A DNA stretch of 64,000 nt, from NCBI GenBank assembly GCA_946554335.1, contig CAMNSA010000002.1:1-64000 (forward strand). The letters are read 5' to 3'. The first letter of the stretch is position 1. Each line of letters begins with the position of its first letter. Of this stretch, positions 42,901 to 50,371 are shown one piece after another. Both the position numbers and the translations under genes were made by a program. The notes beneath the pieces are model-generated. The model made no database searches, was not told the DNA's origin, and saw only the letters and a program-made list of their open reading frames with translations. This DNA comes from an uncultured Neglectibacter sp. (lineage in GTDB: Bacteria; Bacillota; Clostridia; Oscillospirales; Acutalibacteraceae).

Positions 42901-45320
42901 TGCTGCTGGGACATGTCGTGGGGGCTGGCAAGACCTTCACAATGGTCGCTCTGGCGCAGGAGGCTAAACGCCTGGGCCTTTGTCACAAGAGCTTGATCGT
43001 CGTTCCGAATCATATTACGGATCAGTGGGCAAGCGAATATCTCCAGCTCTATCCCAGCGCCAATATTCTGGTGGCGACGGCAAAGGACTTTGAGGCACAA
43101 AACCGCAAGAGGCTGTGCAGCCGGATCGCCACCGGGGACTACGACGCTATCATCATCGGACACAGCCAGTTGGAAAAGATTCCCCTGTCCGTTGAACGGC
43201 AGCAGGAATACCTCCGGCAGGAGCTGCAAGAGATCATGGACGGCATAGCGGAAATCAAGGCAAACAGAGGCGACCGGTTCTCGGTAAAGCAGATGGAGCG
43301 GTCCAAAAAGCAGGTCTTGGCCAAACTGGAACGGCTGCATGACCAGAGTCGCAAGGACGATGTGGTCACCTTTGAGGAGCTGGGCGTGGATAAGCTGTTC
43401 ATCGACGAAGCGCATTATTTCAAGAACCTCGCCGCATTCACGAAAATGCGGAATGTGGCGGGAATCAGTCAGACCGAAGCGCAGAAGTCCAGCGACCTGT
43501 TCCTAAAGTGCCGTTACCTGGATGAGATCACCGGAGGGCACGGTATCGTCTTCGCCACCGGGACACCAATCTCCAATACCATGATTGAAATGTACACCAT
43601 GCAGAAATACCTGCAATACAACACCCTGCTCGAAAATGATCTGCTCCACTTCGACGCATGGGCCTCGACCTTTGGTGAAACCGTTACCGCCATCGAGCTG
43701 GCTCCGGAGGGTACAGGGTATCGGACGAAAAGACGGTTCAGCAAATTCTTTAACCTCCCGGAACTGATTGCCATGTTCAAAGAGGTCGCTGATATTCAAA
43801 CCTTCGATATGCTGAATCTCCCTGTTCCAAAGGCAAACTATCATACCGTGGTGCTAAAGCCTTCGGTAATCCAGCTTCAAATGGTTTCCGACCTCGCAGT
43901 ACGGGCCGAGAAAATACGGAGCGGTATGGTGAAGTCCTATGAGGACAATATGCTTGTCATCACAAACGATGGCCGCAAGCTGGCGCTGGATCAGCGGCTG
44001 ATAAACCCACTCCTTCCTGACAGCGGAACGGGAAAAGTTGCTGCCTGCGCCAAAAATGTCTTTGAAATATGGGAACTGACCGCAGAGCAGCGCTCGACGC
44101 AGATGGTTTTCTGCGACCTTTCCACGCCCCACAACGATGGAGAGTTCAATGTCTATGACGATTTGCGGGACAAGCTGAAAGCCATGGGCATACCGGCTGA
44201 AGAAATAGCCTATATCCATGAGGCAAAGACTGAAACCCAAAAGAGGGACCTATTTGCCAAGGTCAAAGTTGGAGAGGTTCGTGTGCTCATCGGTTCTACG
44301 CAGAAAATGGGGGCAGGAACCAATGTTCAGCAGAAGCTCGTTGCGCTCCACCACCTGGATTGTCCCTGGCGTCCGGCTGATTTACAGCAGCGGGAGGGTC
44401 GTATTATCCGTCAGGGCAACGAGAACCCGGAGGTGGAGATCTTCACCTATGTGACCGAAAACACCTTTGACGCATATCTCTATCAGCTTGTGGAATCCAA
44501 GCAGAAGTTCATCGGTCAGATCATGACCTCAAAATCTCCGGTCCGTTCAGCAGAAGACATTGACGAAACCGCCCTGTCCTATGCGGAGATCAAAGCCTTG
44601 TGTTCGGGCAACCCAGAAATCAAGGAGAAGATGGACTTGGATGTGGAGGTTCAGAAGCTGAAACTACTGAAAGCGAACCATCTCAGTCAGCGGTACGCCT
44701 TGGAAGACCAGGTCACCAAGTATCTGCCGCAAAAGATAGCAGCTCTTAAAGAGCGCATAGAAGGGTTCACCGCCGACATGAACCGAGTGAAAGAGAACAC
44801 TCACCCAAATGAGGACGGCTTCTCCCCGATGGAGGTGGACGGCACCGTCTACACCGACAAGAAGGCGGCTGGCAGTGCGATCCTCGCTGCCTGTAAAGCC
44901 ATGACCAGTCCGGAAGCCGTAAACATTGGGCATTACCGTGGCTTTGCCATGGAACTGACCTTTGAGAGCTTTTCCAAAGAGTATCAGGTGACGCTCAAAG
45001 GAATGCTCCGCCATACCGCAAGTCTGGGCACAGACATTTACGGTAATATCGTGCGGCTTGACAATCTGCTGGGCGGCTTGGAGGAAAGAATGATCGTCTG
45101 CCGGGAGGAGCTCGAAAATGTCAAAGTCCAGTTAGAAAACGCCAAGCAGGAGGTGGAAAAGCCCTTCCCCAAGGAAGACGAGCTGCAAACGAAGCAAGCC
45201 CGGCTCAACGAGCTGAACATCTCTCTGAACCTCGACAAGAAGGAAAACGAATTTGCCGATGGGGACAGAGATGATTCCGACGAGGAACCAACCCGTAAGG
45301 AAAAATCTCTGGAGCGATGA
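36990..45320 (+). CDS. Giant ArdC-like / N6-adenine methylase / SNF2 helicase fusion
   Basis: 2776 residues from ATG 36990 (ten bases after GGAGG; GTG 36984 is too close). N-terminus (about 1-100) is ArdC/LtrC-like antirestriction. A hydrophilic linker (about 265-395) overlaps tnpV. Central methylase: LEPSCGIGNFF (about 1300, SAM motif I) and IGNIPFGNY (about 1362, the NPPY-like catalytic motif). C-terminal SNF2-type helicase: GHVVGAGKTF (about 1973, Walker A), FIDEAH (about 2136, motif II), REGRIIRQGNEN (about 2466, motif VI), then a coiled-coil tail. It likely modifies or protects incoming single strands. Typical of Tn1549-like elements. Confidence 0.85.
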   Translation: MPSKYQFISELAAQEAASITSDVGKYEAFLTTAANNYKYSFREQLLIHAQKPNATACAEISLWNRLGRWVNRGTKGIALLVDEPNRYKLRYIFDISDTNSRDGHQVTLWKLESRYEDRVLESLENSFGALENHAGFDSNLIAITQELVDDNISDYLDMLLQVRSGSLLEDLDDISTEVWFRNLLRSSVAFMTLTRCGKDPSLYLDAMDFAHLYEFSTPEVASVLGTAASDISELALRTVEITVRSMEKEERKEIRTFESMPAMGDNKRTNIERSDTHGTDLPSGGRLPSARPDPAGEPEDWEVWNAAAKLPQTAQVPDLHGNDVVREAQQPFRGSGSAVQRADGEPDRTDGEPRGRDGGTESTGSDEVDRTDEQHPSEGGGSRDEGSDLSLNAQGTKYAVAPEYGPTGLTNLHHDFDARRSIPYFHEDNEKNELLRTCDALKDHRIEIATFFETHTDDKERGDFIKSFFDDTYVEKILSNEQRAGYHAWDDVLELWRGSYNGREKEEYLRWTSVAGRIGGMILLEQWLDPDERPLPSENEQLSWIDRAEAEKAPAFFIPQAAIDYVLCGGSGVSQGKFRIYEQFRKAESKSENIRFLKQEYGIGGHSDAIPGSGYWLDHDGKGITITRSREGNYDKFTLSWDKVERRIGELISADRYLNRAETEQYPQYMAQEEARTERQRFALEIRSIISDYVDFKTQLGEKDQTPDMSLALRCADSLGAGEKKCYVLTSEGSFVLPTIRNALRAIIDDKTHLTERCEAALATLSGPLATPLEPTGAELNPPPPPRKEYRLSLGDTLYLGATEYELAAYDENTVRLFEPDYPLFTKEMTRDDFDRQLTESPLNDHLLQEVIESPAPEPETEVHERPIGRIDYLGTDGTVGDSSEFTNEDKFLAAIRDDTYSGVPMTVVLYRDKDGQTIPQDFLAELDPPPKGFQVVDVNEAMLTRARNLINDYTMSEFDQEADYSDLHHVDLAFSSTGDGEHTISVYADLVDSRLLYEVDGEVVVRLQCYDLADLNQYLQNMDFDEMIAYAEEQYEKQREESTQEAEGVASDEPVTNSAVQQIMDEVDRAAANEVPPYERFSIIEIDNGYAIWDDIRGEIYTDSEGVQEEFSSEWQAEDYLMRVQKEVADKESAEWLYVEQSKQKAENEQPETNLENILPAPAPRHNGKVTPVLLYPVIPDAERHDYRISDDAIGVGTPSQRYENNVRAIRLLKQIEAESRLATPEEQEILAQYVGWGGLADCFDERHSRYNELKTLLSEDEYEAARESALTAFYTPPTVIRAMYQVLEKAGFQEGNILEPSCGIGNFFGMKPESLSESKIYGVELDSLSGRIAQQLYQKSSIAVQGYEKVDLPDSFFDVAIGNIPFGNYKLNDKRYDKNNFLIHDYFLAKTLDKVRPGGIIAFITSKGTMDKENPAVRRYLAQRADLLGAIRLPNNTFKDAAGTEVTSDILFFQKRDTLAINEPDWVHLGTDANGLKMNQYFIDNPDMVMGEMREVSGPFGPETACVPYEGQELEELLNEAVQNINGSITEYEFDEVVEDEVDKSIPADPSVRNFSYTVLDGQIYYRENSRMNPVDVSLTGANRIKGLIEIRDCVRQLIEYQTEDYPEEDIKGEQKRLNELYDKFVKKYGRINTRANKSVFLSDNAYFLLSSLEVLDGKGNFKEKAAVFYKRTIKQRIEITHVDTATEALAVSLSEKAKVDMPYMMGLTGKTEQEIFSDLKGVIFLNPMYGYGNYSEEQYLPADEYLSGNVRRKLEWARRSARLYPEDYAANVEALERVQPVDLTAAEISVRIGATWISAEDYADFMYDLFGTPHYNRSNINIHYAKHTGEWNIEGKSYDRGNIKVNSVYGTNRINAYKILEQTLNLREVKVFDYIEDENRRKVAVLNRKETTIAQSKQELIKQAFEDWIWKDPDRRERLTKYYNEKFNSIRPREYDGSHLNLIGINPEIVLKPHQLNGVARGLYGKNVLLGHVVGAGKTFTMVALAQEAKRLGLCHKSLIVVPNHITDQWASEYLQLYPSANILVATAKDFEAQNRKRLCSRIATGDYDAIIIGHSQLEKIPLSVERQQEYLRQELQEIMDGIAEIKANRGDRFSVKQMERSKKQVLAKLERLHDQSRKDDVVTFEELGVDKLFIDEAHYFKNLAAFTKMRNVAGISQTEAQKSSDLFLKCRYLDEITGGHGIVFATGTPISNTMIEMYTMQKYLQYNTLLENDLLHFDAWASTFGETVTAIELAPEGTGYRTKRRFSKFFNLPELIAMFKEVADIQTFDMLNLPVPKANYHTVVLKPSVIQLQMVSDLAVRAEKIRSGMVKSYEDNMLVITNDGRKLALDQRLINPLLPDSGTGKVAACAKNVFEIWELTAEQRSTQMVFCDLSTPHNDGEFNVYDDLRDKLKAMGIPAEEIAYIHEAKTETQKRDLFAKVKVGEVRVLIGSTQKMGAGTNVQQKLVALHHLDCPWRPADLQQREGRIIRQGNENPEVEIFTYVTENTFDAYLYQLVESKQKFIGQIMTSKSPVRSAEDIDETALSYAEIKALCSGNPEIKEKMDLDVEVQKLKLLKANHLSQRYALEDQVTKYLPQKIAALKERIEGFTADMNRVKENTHPNEDGFSPMEVDGTVYTDKKAAGSAILAACKAMTSPEAVNIGHYRGFAMELTFESFSKEYQVTLKGMLRHTASLGTDIYGNIVRLDNLLGGLEERMIVCREELENVKVQLENAKQEVEKPFPKEDELQTKQARLNELNISLNLDKKENEFADGDRDDSDEEPTRKEKSLER
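37819..38163 (+). CDS. tnpV: TnpV-like protein encoded inside the giant gene in the +1 frame
   Basis: 114 residues starting MELTYHQEGDYLLPDLIPP and containing LSGKLNSHLEEVD, QGVTEELKAQDQMKWIGLMNNIRQRAEEVVMRDLIY, which match the TnpV family of Tn4451-type elements. ATG 37819 follows AAAGGAG at eight bases, so the start looks genuine. The gene lies wholly within 36990-45320, read one base out of phase with it, so the DNA codes for two proteins. TnpV has no settled function. Confidence 0.8.
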   Translation: MELTYHQEGDYLLPDLIPPESPKIGKYGMLRQSYLRQHKSPIYTGMMLSGKLNSHLEEVDRQSNELMESLTAQMASQEGVTEELKAQDQMKWIGLMNNIRQRAEEVVMRDLIYR

Positions 45321-45368
45321 ACAAATGCGGCATGACCCTATGCCGCATACATAGCAACACATGGGATA

Positions 45369-45397
45369 TTGATGGGCTGCTGATTATGTGTTATAAT
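45369..45397 (+). promoter_or_regulatory. Promoter of the NYN-domain gene
   Basis: TTGATG at 45369-45374 and TATAAT at 45392-45397 with 17-base spacing, 59 bases before the ATG. The gene is thus not dependent on the upstream operon. Confidence 0.75.
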
Positions 45398-45455
45398 TGA
45401 AAGGTAGAACCCCTGCTTTTTGAAGGGATAATCTAAATAAAGGAGGCCAGGCCCT

Positions 45456-46841
45456 ATGGACGAACTCATCAGTACACAAAGTGAATCATCTGAACGAATG
45501 ACTTACAAAGACAGCACATATGAAATCGTATCAAAAGTAGCATACTTGATTGGAGTCCCCAAAAGAATATTTGAAAATCCGCATGAACCACCGAAATTGG
45601 ATGTATTTGAAAAAATGGAATTAGATAAAAATGCTCGAATAGTACGACACCTATGTATATTGAGGACTGCAATAGAAAGAAATTTCAGAAAAATCAACGA
45701 TGAATTGACTTACAGCGTTAAATCAATCTATTCAATGCCAGAGTATATTCCTTCTGACAGTTTCAATCAGCTATCCGCTGACGGAATACGCCTCACCAAA
45801 AAACAGAACGCACAGTTAAGCGCCCTAATCGTTGACATCAATAGACTTATTTCTGATCGGATCAATAACTGCCGGGGGATTTTCCCGCTTTGGATAAATT
45901 GGGACTATATCAGAGAGTTGTTTATCATGCCGGACGGTCTGATAGAAGAAAGTACAAAGGACGCTGCTATCACCTACTACGAGGGTATGTCATTTTATCC
46001 CTACCAGATGTATATCAACTGGAATCCAAAGGATTTTGGCAATATCCTCTATTGCGACCGAAAGTTTGTTGAGCTTCTGTATTCCTGGCACGACCAGGAA
46101 TTTACAGACTATGGCAAGGTATCTGACGCTGGGAGCTTTTTCAAAAAAAACATCTACGACTTCATTGATGACAGTGAGCAGGTAGTCGTGGTAGTGGATT
46201 GTGAGAATGTGGACCCCTACAGGCTCAGCGCCACGCTTCGGGGACTGAATAAAGAAAGCGTTGGGAAAATAGAATCCATCATTCTCTTTGATGATATTCA
46301 CACCTCATCGGGTTGGGACTTGCTGGAGCAATTCACTTCAATTCCGGTGGAACACATTGAAATCGAGCGGGTAAAGGAAAACAAGTCACTGGTTGACATG
46401 AGATTAGCCCTGCGGGTCAGCCAGGAGTTTTACGAGAAAAAGGTTGACTCCTATATTCTGGTTTCCAGTGATTCTGACTATTGGGCGCTCATATCTTCTC
46501 TACCCAAGGCACATTTCCTTGTGATGGTTGAGCATGACAAATGCGGCCCCGACCTTAAAAACGCTCTTGCAGAGCACGGTATATTCTACTGCTATTTAGA
46601 TGATTTCTACTCCGGTGATTCGGAGGACTTGAAGAAGAAAGCTATATTGCGTGAAATGACTATGTACTTACAGCAAGCAATGCAGCTCAATTTGAACACC
46701 ATGCTGGACGAAGCACTCCGGGCTACAAGGGTCACCATGACATCTGCGGAGAGAAAACAATATTATGACCGATACCTCAGAAATCTCCAAATGAGCATAG
46801 CAGATGATGGAGAAGTGTCACTTTCAATCAAAATGAAATAG
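45456..46841 (+). CDS. NYN-domain (PIN-like) putative ribonuclease, ICE cargo
   Basis: 461 residues, visibly richer in A+T than its neighbours. The N-terminal half (1-235) is unrecognised. Residues about 243-385 form a NYN/PIN-like fold: VVVVVDCENVDPY (first Asp about 248), KSLVDMRLAL (Asp about 312) and SSDSDYWALI (Asps about 338-340), placing the expected acidic metal-binding residues. A helical C-terminus ends the protein. Such domains are Mg-dependent RNases or act in defence. Own promoter, AAGGAGG ribosome site and hairpin terminator mark it as independently acquired cargo. Defence role is inference. Confidence 0.75.
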   Translation: MDELISTQSESSERMTYKDSTYEIVSKVAYLIGVPKRIFENPHEPPKLDVFEKMELDKNARIVRHLCILRTAIERNFRKINDELTYSVKSIYSMPEYIPSDSFNQLSADGIRLTKKQNAQLSALIVDINRLISDRINNCRGIFPLWINWDYIRELFIMPDGLIEESTKDAAITYYEGMSFYPYQMYINWNPKDFGNILYCDRKFVELLYSWHDQEFTDYGKVSDAGSFFKKNIYDFIDDSEQVVVVVDCENVDPYRLSATLRGLNKESVGKIESIILFDDIHTSSGWDLLEQFTSIPVEHIEIERVKENKSLVDMRLALRVSQEFYEKKVDSYILVSSDSDYWALISSLPKAHFLVMVEHDKCGPDLKNALAEHGIFYCYLDDFYSGDSEDLKKKAILREMTMYLQQAMQLNLNTMLDEALRATRVTMTSAERKQYYDRYLRNLQMSIADDGEVSLSIKMK

Positions 46842-46882
46842 GGAACAGTCTTTGTATAATTCTTCAGTTAATGCCGTTCTAA

Positions 46883-46925
46883 ACAACATAGCCGTCCGTT
46901 ATACAACGGGCGGCTATGTTGTTTC
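46883..46925 (+). terminator. Terminator after the NYN gene
   Basis: Long near-perfect stem AACAACATAGCCGTCCGTT / AACGGGCGGCTATGTTGTT with an ATAC loop and T-rich tail; similar to the hairpins at 47780. Confidence 0.85.
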
Positions 46926-46947
46926 AAGGGAACTGATGATATAAGAA

Positions 46948-46977
46948 TGCCTACCAAGCAGCGCTTGATAGGCATTT
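46948..46977 (-). terminator. Terminator of the relE/abrB-type operon
   Basis: Stem AATGCCTATCAAGCG / GCTTGGTAGGCATT (minus strand, one mismatch) just past the toxin stop; T-rich on that strand. Confidence 0.7.
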
Positions 46978-46979
46978 TC

Positions 46980-47270
46980 TCATTTCATGTAGCGTTTCAG
47001 TTCCTTGTAGAAGTTCTCCCTTGTTCCAGCCAAAAGAACGACCACCAGCTTTCCGTTTTCCTCATAAATACGGTAGGCGATCTCATAATTGGTTTTGTTG
47101 TAGTAGACATCAAAACCATAGATACCGGCGAGGTCGCCCCGCTTCATTTCTCCGATATACGGGTCATCCGCAAGCTCTGTGAAAGCTTTCCGAAAGGCAG
47201 TCTTCAATCCCTTGTCCTTGATCTTCTTGAAGAAACGCTCCGCTCCCGGAAGAAACCGCAATTCATACAT
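46980..47270 (-). CDS. RelE/ParE-family toxin
   Basis: 96 residues with the RelE/ParE fold: FLPGAERFFKKIKDKGL, a basic GTRENFYKELKRYMK C-terminus and the central AGIYGFDVYYNK/YRIYEE strands. RelE-type toxins cleave mRNA on the ribosome; ParE-type poison gyrase, and the sequence does not decide. The gene follows the antitoxin by three bases, the usual order. No further odd feature. Confidence 0.85.
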   Translation of the reverse strand: MYELRFLPGAERFFKKIKDKGLKTAFRKAFTELADDPYIGEMKRGDLAGIYGFDVYYNKTNYEIAYRIYEENGKLVVVLLAGTRENFYKELKRYMK

Positions 47271-47273
47271 GGG

Positions 47274-47642
47274 TCAGTCCTCCATGCCAAAGAGGTCATC
47301 ATAACTGGTTCCCTGGCCCTCCTGTGCGGCAAGCTCATCTGCCTCTGCAATCAAACGCTCTACTGCCGGACGAACCTTTCTCTGTTCCGCCTTGAACCGC
47401 TGGAGCAGCTCATCACCGGAATATCCCTGGGCGACCAGATCAGCCAGAATCTGCTCGGCAAACTCTCCGCCGCCCTGCCTCGTCACGGGACGAATAATGA
47501 GCTCAGAACCACGAAGAAAACACTCGGCCTCGCCCTCAAAACCAAGCTGTTCATAGTATCTCTGCGGAATGGTGATCTGCCGCTTATTGGAAATGCTGAT
47601 CGTTTTTCGTTCCATAGGTGTTCTCCTTGTTGCCGTTGCCAT
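47274..47642 (-). CDS. AbrB/SpoVT-type antitoxin
   Basis: 122 residues. The swapped-hairpin AbrB DNA-binding segment is KTISISNKRQITIPQRYYEQLGF (about residues 13-35). The C-terminal helix (about 70-122) would wrap the toxin. Start ATG 47642 follows GGAGGAG; ATG 47615 is a second possible start with its own AAGGAG site. Pairing an AbrB antitoxin with a RelE/ParE toxin is less common than RHH or Phd antitoxins. Confidence 0.8.
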   Translation of the reverse strand: MATATRRTPMERKTISISNKRQITIPQRYYEQLGFEGEAECFLRGSELIIRPVTRQGGGEFAEQILADLVAQGYSGDELLQRFKAEQRKVRPAVERLIAEADELAAQEGQGTSYDDLFGMED

Positions 47643-47731
47643 ATTCTTCTCCTCCAGTCTATGCAGGAATAGCGCATTTATTCCGCTTTCCCGCTTTCCC
47701 GTTTTCCGGGTTTCTTTGTTTCTTGGCTTTC

Positions 47732-47760
47732 ATGATAACATATGACATGAGGCTTGTCAA
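47732..47760 (-). promoter_or_regulatory. Promoter of the toxin-antitoxin operon
   Basis: On the minus strand TTGACA (47755-47760) and TATCAT (47732-47737) are 17 bases apart. The leader to 47642 holds a tandem GGGAAAGC-type repeat (about 47680-47705), a likely AbrB-antitoxin operator. Confidence 0.7.
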
Positions 47761-47779
47761 GGTCTTCCTGCTTTTCTAC

Positions 47780-47810
47780 ATAGCCGCCCGCTGAAAAAAG
47801 GGCGGCTATT
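47780..47810 (+). terminator. Hairpin before the DUF3848 gene
   Basis: Stem ATAGCCGCCC / GGGCGGCTAT with a 10-base loop; it could end transcription or serve as an operon leader. Confidence 0.55.
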
Positions 47811-47833
47811 ACTATTTCTAAGGAGCTGATGAC

Positions 47834-48175
47834 ATGGACGAAGAAAAGCTGAATCAGGCACTGTACGACAAGATGTTTGGCGAGCAGGAAAATTTTCGTG
47901 AGAAACTGCTGACCCTTCCTCCCAAGGAGATTCTTGACCGGGCGTATGAATACGCTTTGCGGGAGGATATTCTCTATTCCCAGGAATTTACGGATCACAG
48001 CGTTGAAACCTGCAAAGCCCTTCTGGAGAGAAAGAACCTGCTTGAAGATCTGACCAACTATATTCTCAAACAGGACAGCCCCATGATGGAGATGATTCCG
48101 GACGCTATCGCTGTCTACGCAAAAGGCAAAGGCAGTCTGGGAAAAGAGCCAAGAAGTACCGGCGACGCCCGTTGA
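47834..48175 (+). CDS. DUF3848 domain protein
   Basis: 113 residues. The LYDKMFGEQENFREKLLTLPPKEILDRAYEYALREDIL segment (quoted in parts, residues 8-45) matches the small DUF3848 family found in Clostridia conjugative elements. Helical, soluble, no motif for catalysis. TAAGGAG precedes the ATG. First gene of the 47834-50688 operon. Confidence 0.75.
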   Translation: MDEEKLNQALYDKMFGEQENFREKLLTLPPKEILDRAYEYALREDILYSQEFTDHSVETCKALLERKNLLEDLTNYILKQDSPMMEMIPDAIAVYAKGKGSLGKEPRSTGDAR

Positions 48176-48189
48176 GGGAGGGACGGTCT

Positions 48190-49143
48190 ATGCCCTATGT
48201 GACAACAGAGGAAATCCAGGCAGCAAAACGAGTGGATTTGTTGTCCTATCTGCAAACTCAACAGCCTGATGAGCTTGTGAAGCTGTCTGGCGGGACCTAC
48301 TGCACGAAGGAGCATGACAGCCTGAAAATCAGTAACGGAAAATGGAACTGGTTTAGTCGTGGGTTCGGAGGAACCACCGCTCTGGACTATCTCATCAAAG
48401 TCCAGGGCTATTCCTTCCCCGAAGCAGTACAAACCATTCTGGGAAGCAGAGCTATTCCTGCTCCTGTCAGTCCTCATACTCCAAAAGCAGAGCCGGAGCG
48501 CTGCCTATGCCTGCCGGAGCGGAACGCAAATAACGAGGCAGTCATTCGCTATCTGACGGGTCGAGGTATTGACCGGGACATTCTGCGACATTGTATGGCC
48601 CAAGGACAGGTCTACGAGTCCCGAAAGTACCACAATGCTGTCTTTGTGGGCTTTGATTCAAGTGGAACTGCCCGCTATGCCATGCTCCGGGGGACCTATG
48701 GCGATTTTAAGGGAGAAGCCGGTGGAAGCGATAAAAGATTTGGCTTCCTCCTGGCGAATCAGGCTGACGCCAGCGCCGTTCATCTTTTTGAATCCCCCAT
48801 TGACGCTCTGAGCTACGCCACTTTGCTGAAAATGACAGGGCGGGACTGGCAGTACACGCCGTTGCTCTCCCTGGGCGGTGTTTTCAAAAAAGGCAAGGAA
48901 AAAGGCACTGTGCCGGCTGCACTGGAATCTTATCTTTCCTCCCACGCTGGAACAAGGTCTATCCTTCTGCACCTGGATAATGACGATACCGGCAGAGGCG
49001 CAGCGGCCCTTCTCCAAGAGGAACTGAGCGCCCGGTATCAGGTAGTAGACAGTCCTGCACCATTTGGCAAAGATGTCAACGAGTACCTGACCCAAAGGAT
49101 AGCAAGACAAATCCAAAAGAAAAGAGAGGTAGCAGTTAGATGA
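48190..49143 (+). CDS. DUF3991/TOPRIM primase-like protein
   Basis: 317 residues from ATG 48190 after GGGAGGG; the TTG at 48172 is before the site. N-terminal Zn-finger-like primase domain (about 10-90; GGTYCTKEHDSLKIS, GKWNWFSRGFGGTTALDYL) and a C-terminal TOPRIM fold (about 200-300): LFESPIDALSYATL carries the Glu, and LLHLDNDDTGRGAA the DxD. Similar proteins prime replication of transferred single strands. The stop overlaps the next start by four bases. Confidence 0.82.
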   Translation: MPYVTTEEIQAAKRVDLLSYLQTQQPDELVKLSGGTYCTKEHDSLKISNGKWNWFSRGFGGTTALDYLIKVQGYSFPEAVQTILGSRAIPAPVSPHTPKAEPERCLCLPERNANNEAVIRYLTGRGIDRDILRHCMAQGQVYESRKYHNAVFVGFDSSGTARYAMLRGTYGDFKGEAGGSDKRFGFLLANQADASAVHLFESPIDALSYATLLKMTGRDWQYTPLLSLGGVFKKGKEKGTVPAALESYLSSHAGTRSILLHLDNDDTGRGAAALLQEELSARYQVVDSPAPFGKDVNEYLTQRIARQIQKKREVAVR

Positions 49144-49331
49144 ATCAATATGAAGTCACAATCCGTGAGTATCTGGAAAGGACCGTTCAGATCAAGGCCA
49201 ACAGCAAAGAGGAAGCCATAGTTGAGGTCCAGCGGCAATGGGATAAGGGAGAAATGATCCTGACCGCAGATGATTTCACTCATGCTGAGTTTTCCGCAAA
49301 ATCTGTCAGAGAGCGCAATGAGGAAAGGTGA
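49140..49331 (+). CDS. DpnD/PcfM-like small protein
   Basis: 63 residues: a YEVTIREYLERTVQIKANSKEEAI segment (in parts) is typical of the DpnD/PcfM C-terminal family, which accompanies conjugation genes. The ATG overlaps the upstream TGA by three bases. No known activity. Confidence 0.6.
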   Translation: MNQYEVTIREYLERTVQIKANSKEEAIVEVQRQWDKGEMILTADDFTHAEFSAKSVRERNEER

Positions 49332-49336
49332 ATGAA

Positions 49337-49447
49337 ATGAAAATCACGATTTATCAGGTCAATCTTGACCGGGACGAGAAGAATGCGGACTTTCTCTCCT
49401 TAGAGAGTATTCCTTATGTGCCCAAAGACAAGTCCAGAGAAAGATAG
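49337..49447 (+). CDS. Short YodL-like peptide (36 aa), probably truncated
   Basis: Translated directly: starts MKITIYQVNLDRDEKNADFL and ends PKDKSRER. The first ten residues are those of the YodL-domain (about 100 residues) proteins often found in these elements; here the frame stops after 36 codons. AGGAAAGGTG precedes ATG 49337. A relic or a minimal variant. Confidence 0.5.
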   Translation: MKITIYQVNLDRDEKNADFLSLESIPYVPKDKSRER

Positions 49448-49456
49448 GAGGACTCC

Positions 49457-50371
49457 ATGATTATCCAAAACGGCATAGCCGTGATTGGTGTCGATCACGG
49501 CTACGGAAATATCAAAACCGCAAACTGCTCCTTCCCTGCCGGCGTTACCGCTCACCAGAAGAAGCCCTACTTCACGGAGAATCTGATGGTCTATGAGGGT
49601 AGGTATTACACCATCGGGCTTGGGCATAAGGAGTATTCCAATCTGAAGACCTCAGACGATGACTACTACCTGATGACCCTTGCGGCAATCGCCAGGGAGC
49701 TTTCCCTCCAAAAGCTGACGAAAGCAAATGTGCTGATTGCCTCCGGTCTTCCTCTTTCCTGGGTCATGGACCAGCAGGACGAGTTCAAGGCATACCTGCT
49801 GAAAAACGATGAAGCGGAGTTCAACTTCCGTGGAACCGAGTTTGCTGTCAAGTTCGTAGGTGGAACAATTTACCCGCAGAGCTTCGCCGCAGTTGCCGAT
49901 CGCCTGACCGAGTTCCGTGGCGTGAACATGATAGCGGACATCGGGAACGGCACCGTCAACCTTCTGCGGATCATCGACAGCCGCCCGGACCCTACGACTA
50001 TGGCGACGGAAGCCTGCGGTGTAAAGGACTGCGCTGTTGCCATGCGTCTGGCGCTTGCCAATGAACACGCTGGAGCAAAGGTAGACAATTCCATCATAGA
50101 GCGGATTATCCGCAAAGGTGCCGCCGATGTGGACGCAGGGTATCTCAAAACGATGACCCAGGCTGCACGGGTGTATACAGAAAGCCTCTTTCGCAGAATG
50201 AGAGAGGCTGGATATGACCCCAAGACCATGCGGCTCCATGTTCTGGGCGGCGGGAGTTGCCTGATCCGGAACTTCGGCGAGTACGACCCGGCAAGAGTGA
50301 CCTTCAACAACGACATTCATGCCAATGCAAAGGGCTACGAACACTTGGCTCTGGCAGGGTTAAAGAGATGA
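49457..50371 (+). CDS. parM: ParM/StbA actin-like partition protein
   Basis: 304 residues of the actin-like (Alp/ParM) fold: phosphate-1 GVDHGYGNIKT (about residues 11-21), phosphate-2 ADIGNGTVNLL (about 158-168), adenosine motif LGGGSCLIRNFG (about 263-274). It would polymerise to push copies of the element apart. TAGGAGG precedes the ATG. The stop overlaps the next small gene, which is the expected adaptor. Confidence 0.88.
   Translation: MIIQNGIAVIGVDHGYGNIKTANCSFPAGVTAHQKKPYFTENLMVYEGRYYTIGLGHKEYSNLKTSDDDYYLMTLAAIARELSLQKLTKANVLIASGLPLSWVMDQQDEFKAYLLKNDEAEFNFRGTEFAVKFVGGTIYPQSFAAVADRLTEFRGVNMIADIGNGTVNLLRIIDSRPDPTTMATEACGVKDCAVAMRLALANEHAGAKVDNSIIERIIRKGAADVDAGYLKTMTQAARVYTESLFRRMREAGYDPKTMRLHVLGGGSCLIRNFGEYDPARVTFNNDIHANAKGYEHLALAGLKR

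Noticed and set aside
46947-47672. 241-codon plus-strand frame across the toxin-antitoxin pair
   Set aside because: It is antisense to two small genes that have good ribosome sites, a promoter and recognisable folds.
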